Shown here piece by piece: positions 17,501 through 27,459 of a stretch of 64,000 bases of DNA. Below the pieces are notes generated by a model. That model was given only the letters and a program-made list of their open reading frames with translations. It was not told the origin of the DNA and ran no database searches. Position numbers and translations under genes: made by a program. Source of the stretch: Salipaludibacillus agaradhaerens (GTDB lineage Bacteria; Bacillota; Bacilli; Bacillales; Salisediminibacteriaceae); the NCBI RefSeq assembly GCF_002019735.1, contig NZ_KV917378.1, positions 3,994,869 to 4,058,868 on the forward strand. Reading direction: 5' to 3'. Within the stretch, counting starts at the first letter, position 1; the number at the start of each line of letters is the position of its first letter.

Positions 17501-17979
17501 ATGTGCGTGTGATTCAAACGAAGAAGAAAGAACAAATGGCTTTCATCCGTTTATCAGATGAATCTGGAGAAATGGAAATAACCATTTTTCCACAAGCGTA
17601 TAGTACGTCACACACAAAATTTCAAAGGGATGAGTTAGTATTTATTGAAGGAAAGGTCCAACTTCATAATGGAACTAAAAAAGTAGTGCTTGATAAATGT
17701 GTGACGATCGAGGAACTAAAACGAAAAGAGAAAGAAAGACAGCAGCCTGTCTTATATCTATTTATTACCCATCTTCATGAAAAACAGGGTTTAGATGACC
17801 TAAAAGAGCTGCTACAAAATATGCCTGGTGAAGTACCTGTTGTGTTAAAGTATCAGTCAACAAACAAGGCTGTTAGGCTATCGGAGATGTGGAATGTCAC
17901 TGATAATGAGGACTTTCTTATTAGACTAAAAAGCCTAATTGGAGCAAAGAACGTCTATTTAAAAAATCCGAGGGTGTAA
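14590..17979 (+). CDS. dnaE: DNA polymerase III alpha subunit DnaE
   Basis: A 1129-residue C-family DNA polymerase. In Bacillus, DnaE extends RNA primers before PolC takes over and also takes part in mutagenesis. Domains: an N-terminal PHP domain beginning HLHVHSEFSLLQS, then palm and fingers, with catalytic aspartates in MPDIDIDFSD near residue 393 and the GPGRGSAAGSLVAY motif before it. A tandem helix-hairpin-helix region and a C-terminal OB fold (VRMAGMVEDVRVIQTKKKEQM) follow. There is no inserted 3'-5' exonuclease, which separates it from PolC. Start ATG 14590 follows AAAGGGGGGA. It lies upstream of malic enzyme, as in B. subtilis. Confidence 0.98.
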   Translation: MAFVHLHVHSEFSLLQSVAKIADLVETAAKKQFKAIGLTDIDAMYGVIPFYKACRSHNIKPIIGVELKVSEGPLLSRSRTEERLIFLAENFEGYQTLLKLTSQAQNRENAYEPYILYEELATLKGVIIISPFQQGKIQNALYEGVQNEAEKMYTYLKRSVGEENVYIEVQNHWRREEREKLLAVRDWALKEQAKVVATNHVHFIEKEQVEAHRVVEAIKAGETLKEQQSHASSEEYYLKDEDEMIHAFSSWPEALEETGKLADRCHVEIPLGELVLPKFPVSDGETAETLLERLCKKGLEERYVNPSKEVYDRLDYELRVIFDMNYSDYFLIVADFMNYAHKNDILTGPGRGSAAGSLVAYVLKITQVDPIKYGLLFERFLNPERVSMPDIDIDFSDQQRDEVIHYVARKYGAQHVAQIVTFGTLAAKAALRDAGKVLSLEPRKIDKVAKLIRSKPNLRIRQAVSETPALKDLMKDDDELTLLFKVASDIEGLPRHTSVHAAGIVISQAPLTDVVPLQKGHDGLSLTQYPMGDLESIGLLKMDFLGLRNLSFIEKISELVKKNSGHELQITTLSLEDEATFALLGEGDTSGVFQLESSGMKSVLNRLKPSHFEDIVAVNALYRPGPMENIPSYIKRKHGEETVIYPHDDLQAILEPTYGVLIYQEQIMQIASKMAGFSLGQADVLRRAVGKKKRETLEETRVTFIGGAVEQGYTIEEAEKVYDLIVRFADYGFNRSHAVAYSMISYQLAYLKANYPLEFLSGLMDMSLHHQDKLAEYIAEAKRKGINVQRPSINTSETGFTIYDNCIWIGLAALKNVGIQTVNALLQEREKRMFEDLFDLCARLPLRLLGRRTLESLILSGALDDFNIDRATLLASLDDAIEYGEKEQEKLTLGEDFLFFEEEQKPHYTQVNPLSAKDRLQSEKEVLGFYASGHPIEHEKVILSPYDRMTIHKIKDLSDHHTVRMAGMVEDVRVIQTKKKEQMAFIRLSDESGEMEITIFPQAYSTSHTKFQRDELVFIEGKVQLHNGTKKVVLDKCVTIEELKRKEKERQQPVLYLFITHLHEKQGLDDLKELLQNMPGEVPVVLKYQSTNKAVRLSEMWNVTDNEDFLIRLKSLIGAKNVYLKNPRV

Positions 17980-17993
17980 GAAGATAAAATATT

Positions 17994-18002
17994 TGTTATA
18001 AT
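17994..18002 (+). promoter_or_regulatory. Extended -10 promoter element of malic enzyme gene
   Basis: TGT-TATAAT is a textbook extended -10; the -35 region is poor. Transcription should begin near 18009, placing the palindrome at 18019 just inside the transcript. Confidence 0.5.
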
Positions 18003-18018
18003 GTAACATGTCCAACGG

Positions 18019-18031
18019 GTGGTCAGACCAC
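18019..18031. promoter_or_regulatory. FadR-type operator palindrome
   Basis: GTGGTCAGACCAC is a perfect inverted repeat around one base and contains TGGTCNGACCA, the core bound by FadR-subfamily GntR regulators. A FadR-type regulator is encoded directly after the malic enzyme gene (19410-20072). Confidence 0.6.
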
Positions 18032-18063
18032 TCCAATATACGGGAGAAGGGAGTGTGAGAAGC

Positions 18064-19302
18064 GTGACGACACTCAGGGAAGAAGCATTACATATGCATC
18101 GAGTTAAAAAAGGGAAAATCGAAACGACACCCAAAGTAGCTGTACGTAATGCAGAGGATTTGTCGTTAGCTTATTCACCAGGTGTTGCTGAGCCATGTAA
18201 AGAGATATTTGAAAACCCTAAAACAGTGTATGACTATACAGTTAAAGGAAATATGGTAGGGGTAGTATCGGATGGAACTGCTGTCCTTGGTTTAGGAAAT
18301 ATCGGACCGGAAGCTGCCATGCCTGTTATGGAAGGCAAAGCCGTTTTGTTTAAATCGTTTGCTGGTGTCGATGCATTTCCAATATGCCTTAATACAACGG
18401 ATGTTGAAGCTATCGTAGAAACGGTTAAACGAATGGAGCCAACATTTGGTGGTATTAATTTGGAAGATATTGCGGCACCAAGGTGCTTTGAAATAGAAGA
18501 GCGATTAAAAAAAGAAATGAACATTCCTGTGTTTCACGATGATCAGCATGGTACTGCAATTGTGACCGCTGCTGGTCTCTTGAATGCTTTAAAATTATCA
18601 GGTAAAAAACTTGGAGAAATTAAAGTAGTGGTTAATGGTGCAGGAGCAGCAGGCATTGCTATTATAAAGTTACTAATGAGTATGGGATGTAAACATTTTA
18701 TTCTTTGTGATTCAAAAGGAGCCATCTATGATGGGCGTCCTTATGGCATGAATCAATTGAAGCAAGATATGGCTCTCGTGACAAACTTGGAAAAACGGGA
18801 TGGCTCACTTGAAGAAATTATAAAAGGAACGGATGTCTTTATTGGGGTTTCTGTAGCAGGTGCGTTAACAAAAGAAATGGTTAAATCTATGAATGATAAT
18901 CCCATTATTTTTGCAATGGCTAACCCTGTACCAGAAATAATGCCAGAGGAGGCTAAAGAGGCTGGAGCCAGTGTAATAGGCACTGGAAGATCTGACTTTC
19001 CTAATCAAGTAAATAATGTATTAGCTTTCCCAGGTATTTTTCGTGGCGCTCTAGATGTCTACGCCACTCACATCAATGAAGAGATGAAAGTAGCTGCAGT
19101 AAAGGCTATTGCAGGCCTTGTGGGAGAAAGCGAGTTAAACGAAGATTATGTCATACCTGCTCCATTTGATGCGAGAGTAGCACCTGCTGTTGCGAAAAGT
19201 GTGGCACAAGCTGCTATGGAGACAGGCGTTGCAAGAAGGCAGGTAGACCCAAAAGACGTAGAAATAAGAACGAAAGATCTGACGATGATTGATAACACTT
19301 AA
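18064..19302 (+). CDS. ytsJ: NAD(P)-dependent malic enzyme
   Basis: Malic enzyme decarboxylates malate to pyruvate. The 413-residue bacterial-type form lacks a C-terminal phosphotransacetylase domain. Visible signatures: LSLAYSPGVAEPC with the catalytic Tyr, AVLFKSFAGVDAFPI with the catalytic Lys, the metal-binding Glu/Asp block NLEDIAAPRCFEIE and FHDDQHGTA, and the Rossmann loop VNGAGAAGIAI. I chose GTG 18064, which yields MTTLREEALHMH and matches the B. subtilis YtsJ N-terminus; the frame upstream would run through the operator. Neighbours (FadR-type regulator, accDA, pfkA, pyk) place it at the pyruvate node. Confidence 0.95.
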   Translation: MTTLREEALHMHRVKKGKIETTPKVAVRNAEDLSLAYSPGVAEPCKEIFENPKTVYDYTVKGNMVGVVSDGTAVLGLGNIGPEAAMPVMEGKAVLFKSFAGVDAFPICLNTTDVEAIVETVKRMEPTFGGINLEDIAAPRCFEIEERLKKEMNIPVFHDDQHGTAIVTAAGLLNALKLSGKKLGEIKVVVNGAGAAGIAIIKLLMSMGCKHFILCDSKGAIYDGRPYGMNQLKQDMALVTNLEKRDGSLEEIIKGTDVFIGVSVAGALTKEMVKSMNDNPIIFAMANPVPEIMPEEAKEAGASVIGTGRSDFPNQVNNVLAFPGIFRGALDVYATHINEEMKVAAVKAIAGLVGESELNEDYVIPAPFDARVAPAVAKSVAQAAMETGVARRQVDPKDVEIRTKDLTMIDNT

Positions 19303-19333
19303 AAGCCTTAATATACTTAAACATCAAGCCTAC

Positions 19334-19365
19334 AAGGGTTCTCACTATCATGGTTGAGAGCCCTT
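19334..19365 (+). other. Hairpin between malic enzyme gene and regulator
   Basis: AAGGGTTCTC pairs with GAGAGCCCTT (10 bp, one G-U) over a 12-base loop, without a T-tract. It is better read as a processing, stability or attenuation element than as a classic terminator. Confidence 0.5.
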
Positions 19366-19409
19366 CACCACTGAAAACGAATGATTGTCGGAAGGACTGA
19401 CGTAAACGT

Positions 19410-20072
19410 ATGAGTGTAGGTAGTAAGGTATATTTAAATATATTAAAAGAAATTAGTCGCATTATGCAAGATGATCAGTTGGAGCCGGGAGATAAACTAC
19501 CATCGGAACGTGAACTTGCCGAACGTTTACAAGCTGGTCGATCTTCAGTGAGGGAAGCTTTACGGGCTTTAGAGCTTTTGGATCTCATTGAAACAAGAAA
19601 AGGTGAAGGGACATTTATACAGCAAGCAGGAAGCCACCGGCTAGCTGACATTTTAGCAAGTTTTTTGCTGAAAGAAAAAAAAGCGAAAGAAGATGTTACT
19701 GAAACACGACGTATTCTTGAAATAGAAGCAGTCAGACTTGGTTGTGAGAGAGTGGAAGAACATCAATTAGCAAAATTGAAAAAGCTCATCAATACAGCTA
19801 TTAAAAAATACGCCACTGGCGTAATACCTGTTGAAGAAGATTATTTATTCCATCAAACGCTTGTAGAAACTAGCCATAATAACTTATTAATAAATATTTG
19901 GCGTCCTCTAGTTGAGTACGCAAAAATAGCGTTAGAACAATCTTTATCAAGAGAAGGACGTCCAGACGATGCGTTAGAAGAGCACGAGGAAATTTATCGG
20001 GCACTGGAAGCAAGAGATGAGACCGCAGTAGTCCAAGCGTTAAGTAAGCATTTAATTAACAGTCGCTTCTAA
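19410..20072 (+). CDS. FadR-subfamily GntR transcriptional regulator
   Basis: A 220-residue regulator. The N-terminal winged helix (about 5-75) shows the GntR hallmarks LEPGDKLPSERELAERLQAGRSSVREALRALE. The C-terminal FCD effector domain (about 85-215) keeps candidate metal/ligand residues in EDYLFHQTLVE, EEHEEIYRAL and LSKHL. The operon context suggests it senses a carboxylate or acyl metabolite of the malate/malonyl-CoA node, but the ligand cannot be read from sequence. The ATG is 13 bases after GGAAGGA, a long spacing that suggests low expression. The palindrome at 18019 is its probable operator. Confidence 0.88.
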   Translation: MSVGSKVYLNILKEISRIMQDDQLEPGDKLPSERELAERLQAGRSSVREALRALELLDLIETRKGEGTFIQQAGSHRLADILASFLLKEKKAKEDVTETRRILEIEAVRLGCERVEEHQLAKLKKLINTAIKKYATGVIPVEEDYLFHQTLVETSHNNLLINIWRPLVEYAKIALEQSLSREGRPDDALEEHEEIYRALEARDETAVVQALSKHLINSRF

Positions 20073-20349
20073 AAATTGATACCTGTTAAATTTGGTTAAT
20101 AAGTTCTCTCAAAATAATGAACAAGCATGACTTGTATTCCATATAGAAAAAAAGTATGATGAAACTTATTTATGGAAAAAATTGTTTAGGACTAACTTTC
20201 AAACACTTAAGGTACATTATCTCATATTTATGACGACACGCTATGACCTTTCGATGATAGAATCTTTATTTAATTGTTAATCTTTGTCATTCATTGAAAC
20301 AGTTTAGGAATTATCCCTATCTTATTACGACGTAAAAAGAGGTGACATT

Positions 20350-21222
20350 ATGAGAATTTTTTCAAAGAAAAAAAAGTATGCTACGATTCCTTCTGAACAG
20401 GCGAAACAAGAAGTGCCAGAAGGTTTAATGGCTAAATGTCCGCAATGCAAATCAATAATGTATATTAAAGAGCTTAAGAAGAATAAAATGGTCTGTGATC
20501 AATGCCAGTTTCATCACCGTCTTACAGCTTGGGATAGGCTAGATTTTACGCTGGACGAAGGAACATTTGAAGAATTCGACTCCAGTCTTGTTGCCGGTGA
20601 CCCTTTAAAATTCCCTGATTATAAAGAAAAGTCTGCGAAAGACCGGGATACAACTGAATTAAATGAAGCCATTGTTACTGGAAAAGGGAAAATAGGTGGA
20701 TTTGACGTTATAATTGGCGTTATGGACGCCCGCTTTCGCATGGGGAGTATGGGATCAGTTGTTGGGGAAAAAATTACAAGAGCGATTGAACGAGCGATTA
20801 AAGAGAATTTACCATTCATTTTATTTTCAGCTTCTGGAGGAGCTAGAATGCAGGAAGGCGTTTTCAGCCTTATGCAGATGGCAAAAACAAGTACAGCATT
20901 AAACCGACTACACGAAGAAGGCGGTTTATTTATTAGTGTGATGACACATCCAACAACTGGCGGAGTTTCTGCTAGTTTTGCTTCATTAGGTGATATTAAT
21001 CTAGCTGAACCAGCTGCACTCATTGGATTTGCTGGACGGCGTATCATTGAACAAACAATTCGTCAAAAGTTACCAGAAGATTTTCAGACAGCAGAATTTT
21101 TATTAAAACATGGCCAACTGGATAAAGTAGTTCATAGAAAAGACATGAAACAAGTGTTGACTACGATTTTGGAAATACATTTTCCTGGTGCACACGAAAA
21201 GAAGGAGGAAGACCATGGCTGA
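20350..21222 (+). CDS. accD: Acetyl-CoA carboxylase, carboxyltransferase beta subunit
   Basis: AccD forms an alpha2-beta2 carboxyltransferase with AccA and makes malonyl-CoA for fatty acid synthesis. The N-terminal zinc ribbon uses Cys30, Cys33, Cys49 and Cys52. The crotonase-like body has the oxyanion loop [11 protein letters not shown] and [12 protein letters not shown]. The protein is 290 residues, full length. AAAGAGGTG precedes the ATG. Its last codons overlap accA by eight bases, so the subunits are translationally coupled and likely made in equal amounts. Confidence 0.98.
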   Translation: MRIFSKKKKYATIPSEQAKQEVPEGLMAKCPQCKSIMYIKELKKNKMVCDQCQFHHRLTAWDRLDFTLDEGTFEEFDSSLVAGDPLKFPDYKEKSAKDRDTTELNEAIVTGKGKIGGFDVIIGVMDARFRMGSMGSVVGEKITRAIERAIKENLPFILFSASGGARMQEGVFSLMQMAKTSTALNRLHEEGGLFISVMTHPTTGGVSASFASLGDINLAEPAALIGFAGRRIIEQTIRQKLPEDFQTAEFLLKHGQLDKVVHRKDMKQVLTTILEIHFPGAHEKKEEDHG

Positions 21223-22192
21223 TCAATTCCCTTTCGAAAAACCGATTATTGAACTGCGAAATAAAATTTCAGAGCTTAAAACGTTCACATTAGAAAAAGA
21301 CATTGATCTTTCAGGAGAAATTGAGAAATTAGAGGGGCGTCTTGAGCAGTTAGAAGAAGATATATATGGTAATATGGGCGCCTGGGATCGTGTGCAGATT
21401 GCAAGACATAACAATAGGCCAGGGACGCGAGATTATATTGATCGACTTTTCACAGATTTCCTTGAGTTGCATGGTGACAGAGCCTATGGGGATGACGAGG
21501 CTATTATTGCAGGGATTGCTAAATTCGAAGAGGAGCCAGTGACAGTCATTGGTCACCAGCGGGGGAAAGATACGAAAGAAAATTTACGGCGTAATTTTGG
21601 TATGCCACATCCAGAAGGCTATCGTAAAGCATTACGTCTTATGAAACAGGCGGAGAAATTTAAGCGTCCTATCATATGTTTTATTGATACAAAAGGGGCT
21701 TATCCGGGAAAAGCAGCTGAAGAAAGAGGGCAAAGTGAAGCGATTGCTAAAAATCTTATTTCTATGGCTGGCTTAAAAACACCTATTATATGTATTGTCA
21801 TCGGTGAAGGTGGCAGTGGTGGCGCCCTTGCATTAGGTGTAGGTGATCGGCTCTATATGCTAGAGAATTCTACGTATTCCGTTATCTCACCGGAAGGAGC
21901 CGCCGCATTGCTGTGGAAAGATGCTTCACAAGCTAAGCGGGCAGCAGAAACGATGAAAATTACAGCACCTGAGTTAAAGGAGCTTGGTTTAATTGACGAT
22001 GTCATACCAGAAATCCGTGGAGGCGCCCATCGAAATGTTGATACTCAAACAGGCTATATTCGGTTAACTATAAAATCAGCACTGCTAGAACTGAAAAAAA
22101 TTGACCTGAGCGAAATTGTGAACAAACGTTACGAAAAATTTAATAAAATCGGCCAATATACGGATGAAAACGTTGTCAATGCTGAGGAATAA
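21215..22192 (+). CDS. accA: Acetyl-CoA carboxylase, carboxyltransferase alpha subunit
   Basis: The 325-residue partner of AccD. An N-terminal helical hairpin ([17 protein letters not shown]) precedes the carboxyltransferase core. CoA and carboxybiotin loops are visible: [35 protein letters not shown] and [13 protein letters not shown]. The start is ATG 21215, with an AAGGAGGA site inside the accD 3' end; the frame could be extended nine codons upstream, but that has no ribosome site. A weak hairpin follows the gene. Confidence 0.98.
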   Translation: MADQFPFEKPIIELRNKISELKTFTLEKDIDLSGEIEKLEGRLEQLEEDIYGNMGAWDRVQIARHNNRPGTRDYIDRLFTDFLELHGDRAYGDDEAIIAGIAKFEEEPVTVIGHQRGKDTKENLRRNFGMPHPEGYRKALRLMKQAEKFKRPIICFIDTKGAYPGKAAEERGQSEAIAKNLISMAGLKTPIICIVIGEGGSGGALALGVGDRLYMLENSTYSVISPEGAAALLWKDASQAKRAAETMKITAPELKELGLIDDVIPEIRGGAHRNVDTQTGYIRLTIKSALLELKKIDLSEIVNKRYEKFNKIGQYTDENVVNAEE

Positions 22193-22220
22193 GACATGGG
22201 ACTTCATTCATTTCAGAGCT

Positions 22221-22255
22221 GACACTAGCCTGACACAGGCTGTCTATTGTTTTTG
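22221..22255 (+). terminator. Possible terminator after accA
   Basis: AGCCT / AGGCT with a five-base loop, extended by GAC / GTC, is followed after a few bases by TTTTT. The stem is weak. Confidence 0.4.
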
Positions 22256-22306
22256 ATTAATGAAAATGGTATTTTTAACACATGTTATAAAACAAACAGA
22301 TGTTAA

Positions 22307-23284
<978 letters not shown>

Positions 23285-23314
23285 GTACCTAAATGACACG
23301 CCGACACTACATAT

Positions 23315-23345
23315 AACTGGGACAAATAGTTTGTCCTAGTTTTCG
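23315..23345 (+). terminator. Terminator between pfkA and pyk
   Basis: AACTGGGACAAA / TTTGTCCTAGTT forms 12 bp with one G-U pair over a three-base loop, with a short T run after it. Confidence 0.75.
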
Positions 23346-23394
23346 TGTGGGAACAAAATGAGTAAAGTGTTACACATAAAGAGGAGGATAATAA

Positions 23395-25149
23395 ATGAGG
23401 AAGACTAAGATTGTATGTACGATTGGACCAGCAAGTGAATCGAAAGAAAAACTAACGGATATTATTAAATCCGGTATGAATGTGGCACGATTAAATTTCT
23501 CTCATGGTGATTATGAGGAACATGGTGCAAGAATCGAAAATATCCGAAAAGCTGCACGTGAAACTGGTGAAAATGTGGCCCTTTTACTTGATACTAAAGG
23601 CCCGGAAATTCGCACACAAACACTTGAAGGCGGAGAAGCATCATTAGAACGTGGTAGTACTGTCCGCGTCTCTATGACTGAGGTGACAGGGAATAAGGAT
23701 GTTATTTCAGTAACATATCCAGGTCTTATTAATGATGTACACGTTGGGTCTAAGCTTTTACTGGATGATGGCCTTATCGAATTGCAAGTAACTGAAATTA
23801 AAGACAATGAACTGGTAACAGAAGTTTTGAACAGTGGGGTATTAAAAAATAAAAAAGGTGTTAACGTGCCTAATGTTAGTGTTAACCTTCCAGGTATTAC
23901 TGAAAAAGACGCTAATGATATCATATTTGGTATTGAACAAGGTGTCGATTTTATCGCTGCTTCCTTCGTTCGCCGTGCTTCTGATGTTCTAGAAATTAGA
24001 GAGTTATTAGAAAAACACGATGCGACACATATCCAAATTATACCTAAAATCGAGAATCAGGAAGGCGTCGATAACATCGATGAAATCCTTGAAGTATCCG
24101 ATGGCCTTATGGTAGCGCGCGGGGATTTAGGGGTAGAGATCCCAGCTGAGGATGTGCCGCTCGTTCAAAAAGATTTAATTAAAAAGTGTAATAAGCTAGG
24201 GAAACCTGTTATTACAGCGACTCAAATGCTTGATTCTATGCAGCGCAACCCAAGACCAACTCGTGCTGAGGCTAGTGATGTTGCTAATGCCATTTTTGAC
24301 GGTACGGATGCTATTATGCTTTCAGGAGAAACAGCAGCTGGATTGTATCCAGTTGAATCTGTCCAAACAATGAGCAATATTGCATTAAAAACAGAGACAG
24401 CTCTTAAATACAAAGATATCTTACGTAAACGCTCAAAAGAAAGTGAGCCAACAGTCACAAATGCTATTAGTGAGTCTGTTACTCATACTGCGCAAAATTT
24501 GCAAGCAGCAGCTATTCTTACATCAACTGAAAGTGGCCATACTGCTCGTATGATTTCAAAATATCGACCAGAAGCTAAAATCGTAGCTATTACACGAAAT
24601 GAGCGTGTTTCAAGAGCATTAGCTCTCGTATGGGGAGTTTATACCCAAGTAGGGCCTCAAGTAGAGACGACAGATGAAATGCTTCACCTTTCTGTAGATG
24701 AGGCGTTAAAAACAAACCTCGTGAAAAATGGGGATCTTGTCGTTATTACAGCAGGTGTTCCTGTAGGTGAAAAAGGAACAACAAACCTCATGAAAGTTCA
24801 CGTGATCGGTGAGATAGCTGCTAAAGGTCAAGGAATTGGCCGGAAATCTGCTACAGGTCAAGTAGTCATTGCTAAAACAGCTAATGATGCTTTAACTAAA
24901 ACAAAAGAAGGCGATATTCTTGTCACGCCGAACACAGACCGGGATATGATGGATGCGTTTGAAAAAGCGTCTGCTGTTATTACTGAACAGGGTGGGTTAA
25001 CATCTCATGCTGCGGTAGTAGGCCTTAATTTAGGGATCCCTGTAGTGGTTGGTGTAGAGGATGCGACTTCAACATTCACTGATGGCGATGAAATTACTGT
25101 GGACAGCCAGCACGGAAAGATTTACAAAGGACAAGCAAGTATCTTATAA
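23395..25149 (+). CDS. pyk: Pyruvate kinase with C-terminal PEP-utiliser domain
   Basis: Pyruvate kinase makes pyruvate and ATP from PEP. At 584 residues it has the Bacillus layout: barrel with inserted B domain (1-340), C domain (about 350-475), and an extra PEP-utiliser-like domain (about 490-580) with [21 protein letters not shown]. Signatures: TIGPAS at the start, [22 protein letters not shown], and [12 protein letters not shown] with the catalytic Lys. In the extra domain the TSHAAV stretch keeps the His that is phosphorylated in PEP synthase relatives. AAAGAGGAGG precedes the ATG. Confidence 0.98.
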   Translation: MRKTKIVCTIGPASESKEKLTDIIKSGMNVARLNFSHGDYEEHGARIENIRKAARETGENVALLLDTKGPEIRTQTLEGGEASLERGSTVRVSMTEVTGNKDVISVTYPGLINDVHVGSKLLLDDGLIELQVTEIKDNELVTEVLNSGVLKNKKGVNVPNVSVNLPGITEKDANDIIFGIEQGVDFIAASFVRRASDVLEIRELLEKHDATHIQIIPKIENQEGVDNIDEILEVSDGLMVARGDLGVEIPAEDVPLVQKDLIKKCNKLGKPVITATQMLDSMQRNPRPTRAEASDVANAIFDGTDAIMLSGETAAGLYPVESVQTMSNIALKTETALKYKDILRKRSKESEPTVTNAISESVTHTAQNLQAAAILTSTESGHTARMISKYRPEAKIVAITRNERVSRALALVWGVYTQVGPQVETTDEMLHLSVDEALKTNLVKNGDLVVITAGVPVGEKGTTNLMKVHVIGEIAAKGQGIGRKSATGQVVIAKTANDALTKTKEGDILVTPNTDRDMMDAFEKASAVITEQGGLTSHAAVVGLNLGIPVVVGVEDATSTFTDGDEITVDSQHGKIYKGQASIL

Positions 25150-25160
25150 TATATTTACAA

Positions 25161-25192
25161 AAAGAAGGAATAGGTACTATTCCTTCTTTTTA
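25161..25192 (+). terminator. Terminator after pyk
   Basis: A 13-bp stem (AAAGAAGGAATAG / CTATTCCTTCTTT) with a three-base loop is followed by T residues. Confidence 0.9.
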
Positions 25193-25301
25193 TATTAGCC
25201 TTCAGATTATGTTTTACAAAGTAGAAAAGGGTTCATAACAACTGAAGGCAAACAGAGATGTTAACGTCCGTGCTGACGTAACTGTGAAAGGAAGAAATAT
25301 A

Positions 25302-25712
25302 ATGGGAAAATTGTTTTTACTTCTCTTGATTATCGTTCCTGCTCTGGAAATTTGGGTACTTATTCTATCAGGTAATGCGTTTGGTGTGCCTGTTACGATA
25401 TTATTAATTATATTAACAGGTGTATTAGGGGCAGCCCTTGCAAAAAAAGAAGGCCTTAATGCCATTAGAACAGCCCAAATGCAGGCCTCACAAGGACAAA
25501 TGCCTAGTGGTGTAATGCTTGATGGTATTTGCATACTCGTTGGTGGCGTAGTTCTTTTAACACCAGGATTTATTACCGACGCTCTTGGCTTCTTCTTACT
25601 TATTCCCCAAACGAGAGCTGTTTTTAAAGGATTTTTACAGCGAATATTTCAAAAAGCCGTTAAATCTGGCAGCTTTATTTATGTCTCCCATAATCGATGG
25701 GGCCGTAAATAG
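25302..25712 (+). CDS. fxsA: FxsA family membrane protein
   Basis: A 136-residue membrane protein with hydrophobic segments at about 4-22, 25-43 and 75-100 and a polar, basic C-terminus. The FxsA block PALEIWVLILSG and the KKEGLNAIRTAQ loop are present. E. coli FxsA relieves F-plasmid exclusion of phage T7; the role in Bacillus (ytzA) is unknown. ATG 25302 follows GAAAGGAAG. It lies between pyk and ytvI, as in B. subtilis. Confidence 0.9.
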   Translation: MGKLFLLLLIIVPALEIWVLILSGNAFGVPVTILLIILTGVLGAALAKKEGLNAIRTAQMQASQGQMPSGVMLDGICILVGGVVLLTPGFITDALGFFLLIPQTRAVFKGFLQRIFQKAVKSGSFIYVSHNRWGRK

Positions 25713-25810
25713 GTAGAATGATTATCATCGAATTTTGAACACGAACAAAATCATAGATATTCTTTATCAAGTGTGTAATTTTAAAAAAAGTCTTCATAAT
25801 CTTTAAACAT

Positions 25811-25848
25811 AAGGATATCTCTGATTCTGTTCAGAAGGTATCCTTTTT
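25811..25848 (+). terminator. Terminator after fxsA
   Basis: AAGGATA / TATCCTT, with an inner CTGA / TCAG helix, is followed by T residues. Confidence 0.7.
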
Positions 25849-25881
25849 GCGTATTATTTTAAATGAGTTTTATTTAATTCC

Positions 25882-25968
25882 GTTGATTGTCAAAACACGA
25901 GACGCCTGCGGGAAAAGCAAGAGCTGAAGCCTTGGACATGACAAGCGAGTATATTTTTGACAAGCAAC
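25882..25968. repeat. 87-bp element with imperfect terminal inverted repeats
   Basis: The left end GTTGATTGTCAAAA and right end TTTTGACAAGCAAC are inverted repeats with one mismatch over 14 bases. The interior holds GACGCCTGCGGGAAAAGC and AAGAGCTGAAG, which I recall as widespread intergenic sequence in Bacillaceae. No coding potential. The 272-base gap between the fxsA and ytvI terminators otherwise shows nothing recognisable. Confidence 0.55.
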
Positions 25969-25991
25969 CTAAAATAAAGAAAATATGAATT

Positions 25992-26021
25992 AAAAAATGG
26001 CTCTCACAATAAGTGAGGGCC
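25992..26021 (-). terminator. Terminator for ytvI
   Basis: On the minus strand GGCCCTCAC pairs with GTGAGAGCC (one mismatch) over TTATT, followed by ATTTTTT. Confidence 0.75.
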
Positions 26022-26120
26022 AGCCTTATTCACTGGGGTTAGTCCCAGCCTCTTTCTGTAGACGTTTACAACAGATACTGCCACTGTTCTAATTTGAATT
26101 GCCGACTCCTTAAAGATGAT

Positions 26121-27227
26121 TTACCGGAACAAATAATGCTTAATTTCTTCAAGTACACGGGCATTTTTCAGCGTTTGAATGATTATTAAGATAAAAGGTC
26201 CAAAGAGTATGCCGGCAAAACCAAACACCTGATAACAAGCAAATACAGTAAATAATAAAACTAAGGTAGGCATCCCCATATGATGAGCAAGAATTTTTGG
26301 TTCAGAAAGCTGTCTTTGAATGACGACGACCCCATATAAAATAGACAGTCCGGTTGTCATATACCAATTAGCATTTAAAAAAGAATAAATAATCCATGGG
26401 ATGAACACGATTCCCGTTCCTATATAGGGAAAGATATCAACAACAGCAATTAGGAGGGCTGTGGTGAAAGCATAATTAACGTTAAGAATAATTAAACCTG
26501 CAAAAACAATAAATGCAGTTATGAGGACTAAAATGAACTGAGCCATCAAATAATGACCTAAGGCAGCTTTCCACTCTTTGAAAATTCTCCCACTTACATA
26601 TGTGAAATGATGAGGTAAATGAGTATTTATCCAAATCATGAGTTGCGGCCAGTCTTTCGTAATAAAAAAGGAGGCTAGTAAAGAGAATAGAATCATTGTT
26701 AACGCGTGTGGGAAGGCTATGAAAAAGTCCTTTAATTGATTTAGAAAAGCTTGAATGATATTTCCAATCTGCATACTTCCTTCATTTAAAATTTGATCAA
26801 TTGATTGATCAAATGTCATACCAGATTCACGTTCTAAACCACTAGTGAATTGAGAAAAATCCGCAATAAAAGGGAATAAATATGTGTTTATCCATTGCTG
26901 AATAGTTTTGGTCAATTCTTCTATATAACTCGGTAAGACTTTTGCTAAGAACGACAACCCTTGTACCATTTCTGCTATAATGACCGTCATTAATATCATT
27001 AATAGTAAGATGAAAGTTGCAATAACAATAAATGTAGCCACGGCTCTTTTCCATCGTAAATAATTTTCTAAGTAGTTTACAAAAGGCAAAAAAATCAAAG
27101 AGAAAACAATAGCTAATAAAAATGGGTAAAAATACATAATAGCTACTGCCACGGTAGCCATTACAACAAGAATGATACTTGACAAAATGACGGTACGTTT
27201 GATTAAAAGAAAAGATCTTTCAGACAT
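26121..27227 (-). CDS. ytvI: Sporulation membrane protein YtvI (AI-2E transporter family)
   Basis: A 368-residue polytopic membrane protein of the AI-2E exporter (PerM) superfamily. Two N-terminal helices lie at about 12-75, a cytoplasmic/amphipathic region covers about 85-160, and four or more helices fill the C-terminal half (GILFGPFILIIIQTL near the end). YtvI is the Bacillus sporulation member. The minus-strand ATG follows AGGTGAA. About 80 bases upstream CATACATT resembles a sigma-E -10, but the -35 match is poor, so I do not list it. Orientation is opposite to its neighbours. Confidence 0.88.
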   Translation of the reverse strand: MSERSFLLIKRTVILSSIILVVMATVAVAIMYFYPFLLAIVFSLIFLPFVNYLENYLRWKRAVATFIVIATFILLLMILMTVIIAEMVQGLSFLAKVLPSYIEELTKTIQQWINTYLFPFIADFSQFTSGLERESGMTFDQSIDQILNEGSMQIGNIIQAFLNQLKDFFIAFPHALTMILFSLLASFFITKDWPQLMIWINTHLPHHFTYVSGRIFKEWKAALGHYLMAQFILVLITAFIVFAGLIILNVNYAFTTALLIAVVDIFPYIGTGIVFIPWIIYSFLNANWYMTTGLSILYGVVVIQRQLSEPKILAHHMGMPTLVLLFTVFACYQVFGFAGILFGPFILIIIQTLKNARVLEEIKHYLFR

Positions 27228-27459
27228 CTATTTCACCTGCTTAAATCAGTATTAGAGTCTTAATATCTTTGAAATGTGCGCGGTTAGGGTGAACTACTTA
27301 TATGAATGTATGCATGTCCTGTTTGTTTATACTCAAAGATAAGATTTTTTTGAGGTGAGGAGTAAGGGAAGTTAAGACGAAGGAGGGGATAACTGGTGCG
27401 AGAAAGAGAGGAACTGTGATAGTATAGTTAGCGGAATGATGGATAGAAGGGGAATAATA

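Noticed and set aside
20196-20215. TTTAGGACTAAC upstream of accD as a FapR operator
   Set aside because: It lacks the 17-base TTAGTA...TACTAA spacing; only fragments match.
27305-27330. Sigma-E promoter for ytvI
   Set aside because: The CATACATT -10 is good, but no acceptable -35 lies 13-15 bases upstream.
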